NCBI RefSeq assembly: GCF_000483125.1
Contig: NZ_AXXR01000003.1
Location: forward strand, 124,001 to 188,000
Origin: Atopobium fossor DSM 15642
GTDB lineage: Bacteria; Actinomycetota; Coriobacteriia; Coriobacteriales; Atopobiaceae
DNA: 64,000 bases
Reading direction: 5' to 3'
Positions 50,554-58,775 of the stretch are shown piece by piece. Both the position numbers and the translations under genes were made by a program. How positions within the stretch are numbered: the first letter of the stretch is position 1; each line of letters starts with the position of its first letter. The notes under the pieces were generated by a model. It saw only the letters and a program-made list of their open reading frames with translations, was not told the DNA's origin and did not search any database.

Positions 50554-53229
50554 TTATCGGTGCAGGTGACGAGGGGCATATTTCGCAGTTTTTTTAAGCC
50601 CCACTGCTGCAAGTGCCATCATACCAAGTGTTACACACGCAGAAATCGGATAGGAAGCATCACCTGTTTTTGGTAATGCAGCAACATGCTGAGCTGTATG
50701 TAAAACCGTTGCTCGGCCTACATTAGTTGTCTTACTATCTTCATGCTTATCCAATTGATATGCCTGAGCAGAAGCATGCTGTTTTTTCAGAAGCATAACC
50801 TGGGCATCTGCCGCCATACGTTCTACCATTGCATGCTTATAAGCGGTCTGTGCCTCATTATATGCCTGTTGACGAGCTAAGAGCTGTTTTTGAGCTTGTA
50901 AAAGAGCTGCTTGGGAAGCCTTAAGTGTATCAATATAAGCGTTAAGGTTCGTAAAGTCTGCATCGGTTATCTGCGGCGTATCTATGCCGCGGTATACAAT
51001 CTTTTGAGCACGCACAGCACGATCTTTAGCTTGGTTAAGCTGACTGATTGCTTTGTTCAAACGCTGCGGAGCAGCAAGTACTTCTTGCTTTGCTGTGCTT
51101 AGCTGTGCCTGTGCCTGTGCAACAGCCTTTTGCGCTTGTGCAAGCTGCTGTTTTGCTGCATTAAGTACTGCGGTTGCTTTGGTGTATTGTTCACGCACCT
51201 GCTCATACGATGCTTCTTCACGCAAGACAGCGGCTGCACTGGTATCTAGATTCTGTTTAGCCTGAGAAGCCTCATTGGTGCGCTTGAGAACATCAGCTTG
51301 TGTTGTTGCCACATTTTTTTGTGCTTGTGCTACGGTAGCCTGCGCAGAGCTATATGTGCGTTGCAATTCTGGAAGTTGAGCACGAGTTTGAGCAAGCTTC
51401 TCTTCCTGCTGGCGTATCGCATCCTTTGCATCCTGAACGGATGCACGAGCAGCAGCAAGCAATCCTTGTGTATGGGCTTCAATAGCCTGGCGCGCAGCTG
51501 TCAGTTCTTGATTACGCTGTTGTACCAAATTCTGTGCAGCCGCCAACTGTTGTGCCAACTGCTGAGAATTATGCTCAAGTCCCTGGACAGCATCATGGCG
51601 CTTTTGCGCAAGGTCAGCTACATATGCCTCAAACCTTTTCTTGTATTCTGCAAGGGGCATATGGTTAGTTTTGTCTGCTTTATCTTGCTTCCAAAAACCC
51701 AGACCATAGACACCATATCCATCAATAAAACCATTTTTGGAATAGGATCCTCCCATAACGGTATATTTGGGATCCACCACATCAAGATAGTGTCCTACAT
51801 CAACCCACTCCAAGCCTTGCTGCATAAGCTCTTTCATATGGGCGTATGTCCAAGCAAACAATTCCTTATCGTTAAGTGTGCTCTCTTTACCTTCAATAAT
51901 CTTGTATTTTTCGGTAATCCTATCTCTTTCAAACCTGTACCACCACCACAATGCCGCTTGAGGACCTGGTGCAGTAGAAAGAACCTCGGTAATACCACCT
52001 TTCTCGGCATGCTTGAGAGTCTTTTGTACACTTGACCAATTGGTATTAACCATCGAGCGCGCCATAACTTCATCAGAAACTTCAAGCTCTGGTACGCCCG
52101 CCCTATTTTTGCGCATATCGTTGAGCTTCTCCATAAGAGAAATTGTTAGACGGATATGCTCGCCATCGGTAGCATCCCTCTTGCTCCCTCTGTGAGTAAA
52201 GGAGGCATAATCTGCTTTCTCAAAATATTCAATAGCTTTTTTTGAACCATTCCATGCAAAGAAACCCCATGCATCACCATAAGGATGTTCGGGATTATCA
52301 CGTTCTTGTATGGCCGCAGCAAGATCTGCCTCGTTGCTCTTTTGGAGTTCCTGGATACGTTGAACCTCTTTACGCGCTGCATTAAGTAGCACCTCTTTTG
52401 AAGCAGCTTGCTCCTTAAGCTGTGTTTCGGTGTTCTCGGCCGCACGAAGGCGCTCTTCTGCCTGCTCTTGCATATTTTGAAGAAGTGCACTTTGATTATT
52501 AGCGTTATCGAGCAAATCTTGTGCTGTCTGCAACGTTTTGCGTGCATCATCCTGTTTGCTTTGAGCTACAGAAAGTTCCTGCTGAGCCGCAGAGGCTTTT
52601 TTCTGAGCTTCTGTAAGCTGAGCTGCGGAAGTATCTGCTTTCTGCTGAGCTTCTTCTTTGCTGCGAGCAGCTTCTTGCACACGCTGCTGTGCCCGTGAGA
52701 CATCTTTCTCAGTTGGAGCTTGCTTATGGGTAGTCTCCGCTTGTGAATACGCATGGGCAGCTTCACGTTCCGCTTGTTGAGCGACATCTACTTGCTTTTG
52801 CGCATCCTGAACTTGCTGAGCGCTTTTATCAACAGCTGAACGCTCATGCTCTACCAGCGCTTGTGCATTGCGTTCGGCCGTTTGCGCATCACGCTTTGCT
52901 GCATCAAAAGCATCTGCAGCTTGATGCTTTTGTGCTACATGCTGAGCTTGAGCATTTTGTACCGCTTGCTGTGCCTCATCGCGCTGAGCCTGAGCTTTTT
53001 GCTGACGAGTATATGCATCTTTTTCTGCTGCCGCTGCCTGAGTGGCCTGTTTTTGAGCTTCAGAAATATTTGTAGCTGTAGTAACTTCTTGACTCTTGGG
53101 AACTTCATGCGTGGGAGTCGTTGGCTGATGTACGCCCTCAATAGCTAACGCAGGCGTAGCTATTACACCAGAAGCCACAACAACACTTGTGGCGAGAGCA
53201 CCTGTAATGAGTGCCTCAGTTTTACTCAT
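50554..53229 (-). CDS. LPKTG-anchored coiled-coil surface protein with CAP-like domain (SEC10/PgrA-like)
   Basis: An 891-residue wall protein. Residues 1-30 form a signal peptide ending ATPALA. Residues about 50-320 and 560-830 are Ala/Gln/Glu/Lys-rich coiled coils with near-heptad repetition. Between them, about 345-540 (MEKLNDMRKNRAGVPELEVS, then YTVMGGSYSKNGFIDGYGVY) lies a domain resembling the CAP/SCP-like module of SEC10/PgrA surface-exclusion proteins. LPKTG at 852-856, a hydrophobic helix and a basic tail form the sorting signal. It may be an elongated adhesin or a conjugation-blocking protein; no conjugation genes are nearby. Confidence 0.82.
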   Translation of the reverse strand: MSKTEALITGALATSVVVASGVIATPALAIEGVHQPTTPTHEVPKSQEVTTATNISEAQKQATQAAAAEKDAYTRQQKAQAQRDEAQQAVQNAQAQHVAQKHQAADAFDAAKRDAQTAERNAQALVEHERSAVDKSAQQVQDAQKQVDVAQQAEREAAHAYSQAETTHKQAPTEKDVSRAQQRVQEAARSKEEAQQKADTSAAQLTEAQKKASAAQQELSVAQSKQDDARKTLQTAQDLLDNANNQSALLQNMQEQAEERLRAAENTETQLKEQAASKEVLLNAARKEVQRIQELQKSNEADLAAAIQERDNPEHPYGDAWGFFAWNGSKKAIEYFEKADYASFTHRGSKRDATDGEHIRLTISLMEKLNDMRKNRAGVPELEVSDEVMARSMVNTNWSSVQKTLKHAEKGGITEVLSTAPGPQAALWWWYRFERDRITEKYKIIEGKESTLNDKELFAWTYAHMKELMQQGLEWVDVGHYLDVVDPKYTVMGGSYSKNGFIDGYGVYGLGFWKQDKADKTNHMPLAEYKKRFEAYVADLAQKRHDAVQGLEHNSQQLAQQLAAAQNLVQQRNQELTAARQAIEAHTQGLLAAARASVQDAKDAIRQQEEKLAQTRAQLPELQRTYSSAQATVAQAQKNVATTQADVLKRTNEASQAKQNLDTSAAAVLREEASYEQVREQYTKATAVLNAAKQQLAQAQKAVAQAQAQLSTAKQEVLAAPQRLNKAISQLNQAKDRAVRAQKIVYRGIDTPQITDADFTNLNAYIDTLKASQAALLQAQKQLLARQQAYNEAQTAYKHAMVERMAADAQVMLLKKQHASAQAYQLDKHEDSKTTNVGRATVLHTAQHVAALPKTGDASYPISACVTLGMMALAAVGLKKTAKYAPRHLHR

Positions 53230-53532
53230 GTACCTCTCCTTGAAAAATAAAAATCAACAAGCTTTTCGCTCAATTTTCAATATCGCACAATAGTAACAAA
53301 GTTAGATTATTTTTAACTATAAGTAAAATTCAAAATCATAAAAACTATGTATAAGCTGGCACTTCAATTATCGTCAGACTCATAAGTCTTCTTTATTAAG
53401 TCGTCAGATTTTTTGGATGAGATTGCATTGCGAGCACATATTACCCAAGTGAGTGTGAGAAACTTTTTACCGTATGTGAACGTGGCTGATGCCATAAAAA
53501 GTCTGAGAGGACTTGCTATATCGGAGGCAGTT
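53230..53532. other. AT-rich intergenic region with no recognisable gene
   Basis: This is the promoter region of two divergent genes. It contains TCGTCAGA twice (about 53372 and 53401), an AGACT/AGTCT hairpin between them and a poly-T stretch near 53409. An in-frame upstream extension of UPF0371 across 53413-53532 lacks family similarity and was not used. Confidence 0.4.
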
Positions 53533-55014
53533 ATGCAGCTTGGTTTTGATAATGACAAATATCTATCCATGCAGGCAGAACGCATTAGGGACCGCATCGC
53601 ACATTTTGGCGGCAAACTGTATTTGGAGTTTGGCGGCAAACTGTTTGATGATTACCATGCTTCTCGCGTGTTACCTGGTTTTGCTCCTGATTCTAAAGCG
53701 CGTATGCTAGCAACCTTGGCTAATGAAGCAGAGGTCTTGTTTGCCATTAACGCCAACGATATTGAGCACGGTAAACGCCGCAGCGATATTGGCATTAGCT
53801 ATGCAGAAGATGTTTTGCGCCTCATGGATGTATTTCGCTCCATGGGTTTGGCTATTGGCGGTGTAGTTATTACACAGTGGTCTGGCCAGCAAAAGGCAGA
53901 GCAGTACAAAGTTATGCTGGAAAATATGGACATTGCCGTTTACAAGCACTATCCCATTCCCGAATACCCAGCCAACGTAGATCTTATCGCCAGCGATGAA
54001 GGCTTTGGTAAGGATGAGTTTGCCAAGACCACACATCCCCTCGTAGTTGTTACGGCTCCTGGTCCTGGCTCTGGCAAACTTGCTGTATGTCTTTCTCAGC
54101 TGTACAACGAGCATAAACACGGCATCAATGCAGGATATGCCAAGTTTGAGACTTTCCCTGTTTGGAACTTGCCTTTGGCACACCCCGTCAACGTTGCTTA
54201 TGAGGCTGCCACGCTTGATTTGGGCGACAATAATATTATTGACCCCTTCCATCTGGAGGCTCATGGCGAGGTAACCGTTAATTACAATCGCGATGTAGAA
54301 ACCTTCCCCGTGCTTAAAACCATTATGGAGCGCATTTTGGGAACCTGTCCCTATGCCTCTCCCACGGACATGGGTGTAAACATGGTGGGTTACTGCATTA
54401 GTAATGATGAAGTGTGCCGCACTGCCGCAAAGAACGAGATTGTACGCCGTTACTTCCATTGTGCCGAGAAAATCGAGCGTACAGGCGTGGGTACCTCTCA
54501 GCTAGATAAAGCTCGTCTGCTTATGAAGGAAGTTGGCGTGGACGAGAACTTCTCGCCTGCTCACAGAGCTGCTTTAGAAAAAGCTGCCGAGACAAACGCT
54601 CCTGCTGGAGCTATGGTCTTACCAGATGGCACCGTCGTAACAGGTAAAACATCCTCTTTATTGGGTGCTGCTTCCTCATTGTTGCTCAATGCCCTCAAAC
54701 GCGTAGCAGATGTTGATAAGGACACCTATGTGGTGAGCAACGAAGCACTTGCCCCCATTGGTCGCTTAAAGACCGAACATCTGCACAGTCATAATCCTCG
54801 CCTGCATTCGGATGAGACTCTGATTGCACTTTCTATTAGTTCTGCCACCAATTCGGAGGCCAAGCGCGTGATTGAAGCTACCAGTAAGCTTTACGGCTGT
54901 GACGCGTACTTCTCTGTAATCATTTCTGCAACAGATGAGCGTGTATATCGACAGCTAGGTATTAACGTTTGCTGCGAGCCTCATTTTGAGAGCGGTGCGT
55001 ACTACCACAAGTAA
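53533..55014 (+). CDS. UPF0371 (DUF1846) family protein
   Basis: A 493-residue cytoplasmic protein. It opens LGFDNDKYLSMQAERIRDRI and continues FGGKLYLEFGGKLFDDYHAS, the family hallmark, with TAPGPGSGKLAVCLSQLYNE as a P-loop-like segment. Structures of relatives suggest a two-domain nucleotide-binding protein; function is not established. ATG 53533 is chosen because TCGGAGGCAG precedes it and the family begins there. The gene is monocistronic. Confidence 0.9.
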   Translation: MQLGFDNDKYLSMQAERIRDRIAHFGGKLYLEFGGKLFDDYHASRVLPGFAPDSKARMLATLANEAEVLFAINANDIEHGKRRSDIGISYAEDVLRLMDVFRSMGLAIGGVVITQWSGQQKAEQYKVMLENMDIAVYKHYPIPEYPANVDLIASDEGFGKDEFAKTTHPLVVVTAPGPGSGKLAVCLSQLYNEHKHGINAGYAKFETFPVWNLPLAHPVNVAYEAATLDLGDNNIIDPFHLEAHGEVTVNYNRDVETFPVLKTIMERILGTCPYASPTDMGVNMVGYCISNDEVCRTAAKNEIVRRYFHCAEKIERTGVGTSQLDKARLLMKEVGVDENFSPAHRAALEKAAETNAPAGAMVLPDGTVVTGKTSSLLGAASSLLLNALKRVADVDKDTYVVSNEALAPIGRLKTEHLHSHNPRLHSDETLIALSISSATNSEAKRVIEATSKLYGCDAYFSVIISATDERVYRQLGINVCCEPHFESGAYYHK

Positions 55015-55054
55015 GCTGCTTTGCACCTTGCGCTGTGAGGCTGGTACACAAAGC

Positions 55055-56326
55055 TTATGGAGCAAGGGTAGCCAAAGGAGCAACAATAACCCCATCTTCT
55101 CGTCTGTAAGCATATGGTGTACCCGTAAGCACCATAAGGAAGGAAGCTTTTTTCATACGGGAGGTGTCAATTCTTTCTTGCAACGTAAGTAAATTGGATG
55201 CACCTTCATCAATATGCTCTTGTGAGAAAAGCTTCACTTCCACCAAACCATATCGCCCATCACGTAGATGAACAACGGCATCTGATTCTAGACCAGACTT
55301 ATCTCGATAGTGATACACCTCGCCATTAAGACGTTGAGCATATATACGTAAATCTCTTACACATAGCGTTTCAAAAAAGAATCCAAATGTTTTTAAATCA
55401 TTCATTAAATCATTTGGTCCGAGACCCAATGCTGCCGCTGCAATAGAGGGGTCTGTAAAATGTCGCGTATTTGAGGTACGTATTGCTGTTTTTGATCTAA
55501 TGTTTGGATTCCAAGCACAAAGATCCTCTGTTACAAACAGCTTGTTAAGGACTGAAAGATATGAAGCGATGGTATTTTCACTAATTGAATCTTCTTCATT
55601 GGCAACAATATCAGATTTTATTGTCGAGTAATTTGCCTGTGTACCAAGGTTACGAGCATATGATTTTAAAATTCGATTCATGCGACCTGAATCTCTGGAA
55701 ATACCATCGACTTTGGAATAATCACTTTGCAATAAGCTCTCTACATAATCGATTGCCTGCTGCAATGCCACATTCTTTTTTTGCCCCACTGACATTGGCC
55801 ATCCACCCCGACAAGTGAGAAAGGCCAAATCTTCCAAGCTTTTATCCGAAGTGCCTCGCACTTCTCCTAATCCATCAAAGAGTTTTTTTAGGGATACTTC
55901 CCCGCTAGAGTCACCAGACTCAAAAAGAGACATTGTATGCATTGTCATGCAAGAAATACGCCCTGTGCCGCTATGGGTTATCTCATCTGAGCTAGGTGGA
56001 GTAACCGAACCAGTAAGTAAAAACTGACCAAACTCCCCACGCTTATCTACCTCAAAACGAATTGCATCCCAAATAAAAGGAATGATCTGCCACTCATCAA
56101 TAAGTTTAGGAGTCTTACCTGCTAAAAAACGAGAAGCGTCAGCCTTGGCAAGCATCATATTTTGCTCACGCATTGAGGGATTTTGCATGTAAACCGCACT
56201 TTTGGCTAACTGTTCGGCAGTAGTAGACTTACCGCACCATTTTGGGCCTTGAACCAGTACTGCACCACGAGCCTCAAGCCTAGATTTTAAAACCTCATCT
56301 GCAATACGTGGCATGTACTTTTTCAT
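55055..56326 (-). CDS. AAA ATPase with DUF4143 domain
   Basis: A 423-residue protein. The AAA_14 domain (about 1-190) has QGPKWCGKSTTAEQLAKSA as Walker A and PKLIDEWQ as Walker B. A winged-helix-like middle and a C-terminal DUF4143 domain follow, the latter with YHYRDKSGLESDAVVHL and GLVEVKLFS, whose Asp and Glu-x-Lys resemble a PD-(D/E)xK nuclease core. ATG 56326 follows AAGGAGGATGT, ideal spacing. These proteins are frequent, variable and often multi-copy in gut and oral actinobacteria; their role is unknown. Six 23-bp tandem repeats lie about 50 bases upstream. Confidence 0.85.
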   Translation of the reverse strand: MKKYMPRIADEVLKSRLEARGAVLVQGPKWCGKSTTAEQLAKSAVYMQNPSMREQNMMLAKADASRFLAGKTPKLIDEWQIIPFIWDAIRFEVDKRGEFGQFLLTGSVTPPSSDEITHSGTGRISCMTMHTMSLFESGDSSGEVSLKKLFDGLGEVRGTSDKSLEDLAFLTCRGGWPMSVGQKKNVALQQAIDYVESLLQSDYSKVDGISRDSGRMNRILKSYARNLGTQANYSTIKSDIVANEEDSISENTIASYLSVLNKLFVTEDLCAWNPNIRSKTAIRTSNTRHFTDPSIAAAALGLGPNDLMNDLKTFGFFFETLCVRDLRIYAQRLNGEVYHYRDKSGLESDAVVHLRDGRYGLVEVKLFSQEHIDEGASNLLTLQERIDTSRMKKASFLMVLTGTPYAYRREDGVIVAPLATLAP

Positions 56327-56373
56327 ACATCCTCCTTTTATGTTTATGCAGCTAATCATATCATAATGTATGT

Positions 56374-56510
56374 TGTTGTGGAGTTTGGCACTGTTTTGTT
56401 GTGGAGTTTGGCACTGTTTTGTTGTGGATTTTGGCACTGTTTTGTTGTGGAGTTTGGCACTGTTTTGTTATGGAGTTTGGCACTGTTTTGTTATGGAGTT
56501 TGGCACTCAA
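56374..56510. repeat. Six tandem copies of a 23-bp repeat upstream of the DUF4143 ATPase
   Basis: Copies of TGGAGTTTGGCACTG plus TTTTGTTG/A begin at 56379, 56402, 56425, 56448, 56471 and 56494. The period is exactly 23 bases, with only single-base variants (GATTTTGG in copy three; TTATGG before copies five and six). The array ends in unique sequence at about 56509. It lies in the promoter/leader region of the ATPase gene and could be a set of binding sites (iteron-like) or a copy-number-variable spacer. There are no spacers, so it is not CRISPR. Confidence 0.9.
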
Positions 56511-56550
56511 ACTAAAAATGCCATTTATTTTCTCGTCTTTTTTGTTGTAA

Positions 56551-56581
56551 GCATAATACTATGTGATATATAGTATTATGC
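56551..56581. promoter_or_regulatory. Palindromic operator candidate for the PadR regulator
   Basis: GCATAATACTAT and ATAGTATTATGC, exact complements, are separated by GTGATAT, 55 bases before the padR start. A further half-site-like TAGTACTA follows at 56588-56595. PadR proteins bind AT-rich palindromes of this kind and commonly repress themselves. The symmetry is seen; the regulator is inferred. Confidence 0.55.
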
Positions 56582-56635
56582 AATAAATAGTACTAAGATC
56601 ATGCAAGAACACACATGCATAGGAGGGAGGTATCT

Positions 56636-56965
56636 ATGGACTCGCAAATGAAAAGAGGTTTTATCGAGGCCTGCATTCTTGCAGCTGTCTGTGATAAAGA
56701 ATCCTATGGCTATGCGATTATTAAAGATATACCTAGCGCTCTTGAGCTGACCGAATCAACCCTTTATCCCGTCCTCAAGCGTTTAGAACAAGCACAGCTT
56801 GTTGCTTCTCGTTCAGCTGAGCATAATGGTCGTTTGCGAAAATATTTTCATGCAACCCCCGAGGGAAAATTGCGTCTTAAGCAATTTACGCAAGAACGTC
56901 AGCAAGCCATAGAACTTTATAACTACGTTGAGAATAGATTGCATCAAAACAATTCGGACGTTTAA
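56636..56965 (+). CDS. PadR family transcriptional regulator
   Basis: A 109-residue winged-helix repressor: FIEACILAAVCDKESYGYAI, TESTLYPVLKRLEQAQLV and GRLRKYFHATPEGKLRL are PadR signatures. ATG 56636 follows AGGAGGGAGG. It precedes the DUF1700 membrane gene by 47 bases, a common pair in Gram-positive genomes that often responds to cell-envelope stress. A palindrome lies in its promoter. Confidence 0.93.
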   Translation: MDSQMKRGFIEACILAAVCDKESYGYAIIKDIPSALELTESTLYPVLKRLEQAQLVASRSAEHNGRLRKYFHATPEGKLRLKQFTQERQQAIELYNYVENRLHQNNSDV

Positions 56966-57012
56966 AAGACACTTCTACACAGACATTTTGCCTTACGACA
57001 AAGGAAAACACC

Positions 57013-57846
57013 ATGGATAAGAATGCATATATGCAAGCATTACGCGATCATCTGAGTTCACTTCCAGAGGAAGAAATTAAACGCGCACTTTCTTTTTATG
57101 AAGAAGCCATACAAGATCGTCTTGAAGCTGGTATGCAAGAATCCGATGCGATAGCGGAATTGGAGAAACCCAAGCAAGCGGCACAACGTATTATTTCTGA
57201 GCTACCAGCAGTATCTCGATTTGCAGCAAAACTAAAAAGTACACAAATTCCAACCGCAACGCTCATCGGCCTTCTCATCTTGACAATTCTCGGTTCGCCT
57301 CTTTGGGTTGCAATTCTTTTTGCTATAGCTGCTCTGTTTGTTGCTGCACTTGTTGTTCTTTTTTCAGCACTGCTAGTCATTTGGGTTTTTACGGGCCTTT
57401 TTATATGCGCAATTATACCTGGCACAATTGTTACTTATAATGCCATAATTACTGGAGGTATTTCGGCAGCACTATTAGCACTTGGAATTAGCCTTGTCAT
57501 ATCGGGTGCAGGCCTCTATTTCTCACATGTAACAATTGCACTATCACGCCTTATTATTCAGGCGCTCTCATGGCTTATCTGTAAGGGTGCCTCGCTTTTT
57601 ATAAACCCCTCTGCTCCTGTTGCTTGGAATCATGGAATTGCACACCCTCTTTGGAAGGTAGTTCATCTTATTGCAGGTTCTATGATTGCTGTTGGTATAG
57701 CAACTGCACTTTTAGCATGGACTACCGTAGGGTTTAGTACAACACGTATGAACAAGCAATTCAGAGATATTAGCAGCGCAACTGACGGTCATGTTCGAAT
57801 AGAGCTGTTTGAAAACACCCAAGGGCCTACCATTTTGTTTTCATAA
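57013..57846 (+). CDS. DUF1700 (HAAS-domain) membrane protein
   Basis: A 277-residue protein. Residues 1-60 (YMQALRDHLSSLPEEEIKRA, then SFYEEAIQDRLEAG) form the HAAS/DUF1700 signalling helix region. Several transmembrane helices follow (LIGLLILTILGSPLWVAILF, IAALFVAALVVLFSALLVI) and a short extracytoplasmic end. It belongs to the PadR-DUF1700 operon. The DUF4097 adhesin-like partner that usually completes such operons is absent; the last 30 residues could be a vestige. Confidence 0.85.
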   Translation: MDKNAYMQALRDHLSSLPEEEIKRALSFYEEAIQDRLEAGMQESDAIAELEKPKQAAQRIISELPAVSRFAAKLKSTQIPTATLIGLLILTILGSPLWVAILFAIAALFVAALVVLFSALLVIWVFTGLFICAIIPGTIVTYNAIITGGISAALLALGISLVISGAGLYFSHVTIALSRLIIQALSWLICKGASLFINPSAPVAWNHGIAHPLWKVVHLIAGSMIAVGIATALLAWTTVGFSTTRMNKQFRDISSATDGHVRIELFENTQGPTILFS

Positions 57847-57898
57847 TTAGTCAGGCAGATATTCCCTCAACGCATATGTTATTGCAGATGTCTTTTCT

Positions 57899-58174
57899 TT
57901 AGATAAAAAGATGGACTAACCCGACTAAGGCAAAGATGCCAGTAAAAACTATGCATACAACATTAACGATGGTTTCGACCCTCGTTAATGTTTCTCTTTC
58001 TTTTTTAAGTTGCACTACACTCATGATGGTTGCCATCATTCCTGCTAAGAATTGAAATAAAGACACATTGACATGAAAATAAAACGCAGAGACCGCATAT
58101 CCAATAACGCAAGCAGCAAAAAGAATATTTAAAGCCTTGGTAGCAACTTTTTTAGCGCAGACTTCCATCATCAA
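57899..58174 (-). CDS. Small three-helix membrane protein, unknown
   Basis: A 91-residue protein with three predicted membrane helices (ILFAACVIGYAVSAFYF, FLAGMMATIMSVVQL, VNVVCIVFTGIFALVGLVHL). No family is recognised. GGAAG precedes the cluster of Met codons at its start. It is convergent with the DUF1700 gene. Confidence 0.55.
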   Translation of the reverse strand: MMMEVCAKKVATKALNILFAACVIGYAVSAFYFHVNVSLFQFLAGMMATIMSVVQLKKERETLTRVETIVNVVCIVFTGIFALVGLVHLFI

Positions 58175-58295
58175 GCACTTCCTTTACTAGCTTGACTTCC
58201 ACCTTTCGATGAATTAAATCTTTCTTACTTTATAACATAATTATCTTTACCTATACATAGACTCATAATCTAAAGCACAGGCATCACCCGAGTAA

Positions 58296-58335
58296 CAAAA
58301 AAGAACTGATTCCGAAGTACTATCGAAATCAGTTC
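58296..58335 (-). terminator. Intrinsic terminator of the 127-residue membrane protein gene
   Basis: GAACTGATT and AATCAGTTC arms surround a 15-base loop. On the minus strand the stem is followed by TTTTTTG. Confidence 0.82.
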
Positions 58336-58365
58336 CTTGGGTTTAAGCTGTACTAATATTTGGTT

Positions 58366-58749
58366 TTATCGGTCAACTTCCTTAGCAAGCTTATTACATA
58401 GCATGATGCAGATAAGAGCACTTACGGCAAGAACAAAGCCCATTATCATAAAAGGAATTTTTTGACCTAGGATACTTCCACCAAGCGCCGCAAAAATCAC
58501 AATGATGGAAAGCACGAGTACCATACCTAAATTATTGCGCTGACCAACTGCTTGAGCAGGAACATTTGCTGCCATAGCACTGTTGTATCCGTAATAGACA
58601 CTCAGGGCACCTAACACCAAGCTTGCAGCAGTACCAGCAGGAGCACTCAGGTGAATAAAACCTCCTACCAGCCCAAATATAACAGTCATTAAACCAAAAC
58701 CCAGCAGTGTAAGACAAGAAATCTTAAACTGCCTTTGCAAACTAGACAT
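58366..58749 (-). CDS. Four-helix membrane protein, unknown
   Basis: A 127-residue protein with four predicted transmembrane helices (LTLLGFGLMTVIFGLVGGF, AASLVLGALSVYYGYNSAM, GMVLVLSIIVIFAALGGSIL, FMIMGFVLAVSALICIML). No family is recognised. GGAGACATGC gives the ribosome site. It is 26 bases downstream of the alcohol dehydrogenase gene in the same direction and may be co-transcribed. Confidence 0.65.
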   Translation of the reverse strand: MSSLQRQFKISCLTLLGFGLMTVIFGLVGGFIHLSAPAGTAASLVLGALSVYYGYNSAMAANVPAQAVGQRNNLGMVLVLSIIVIFAALGGSILGQKIPFMIMGFVLAVSALICIMLCNKLAKEVDR

Positions 58750-58775
58750 GCATGTCTCCTTACCTGCACATGACC

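Noticed and set aside
53413-53532. A 40-residue N-terminal extension of UPF0371
   Set aside because: The family begins at LGFDNDKYL, and the best ribosome site lies directly before 53533.
56374-56510. CRISPR array
   Set aside because: The 23-bp units are directly adjacent with no spacers, and no cas gene is present in the window.
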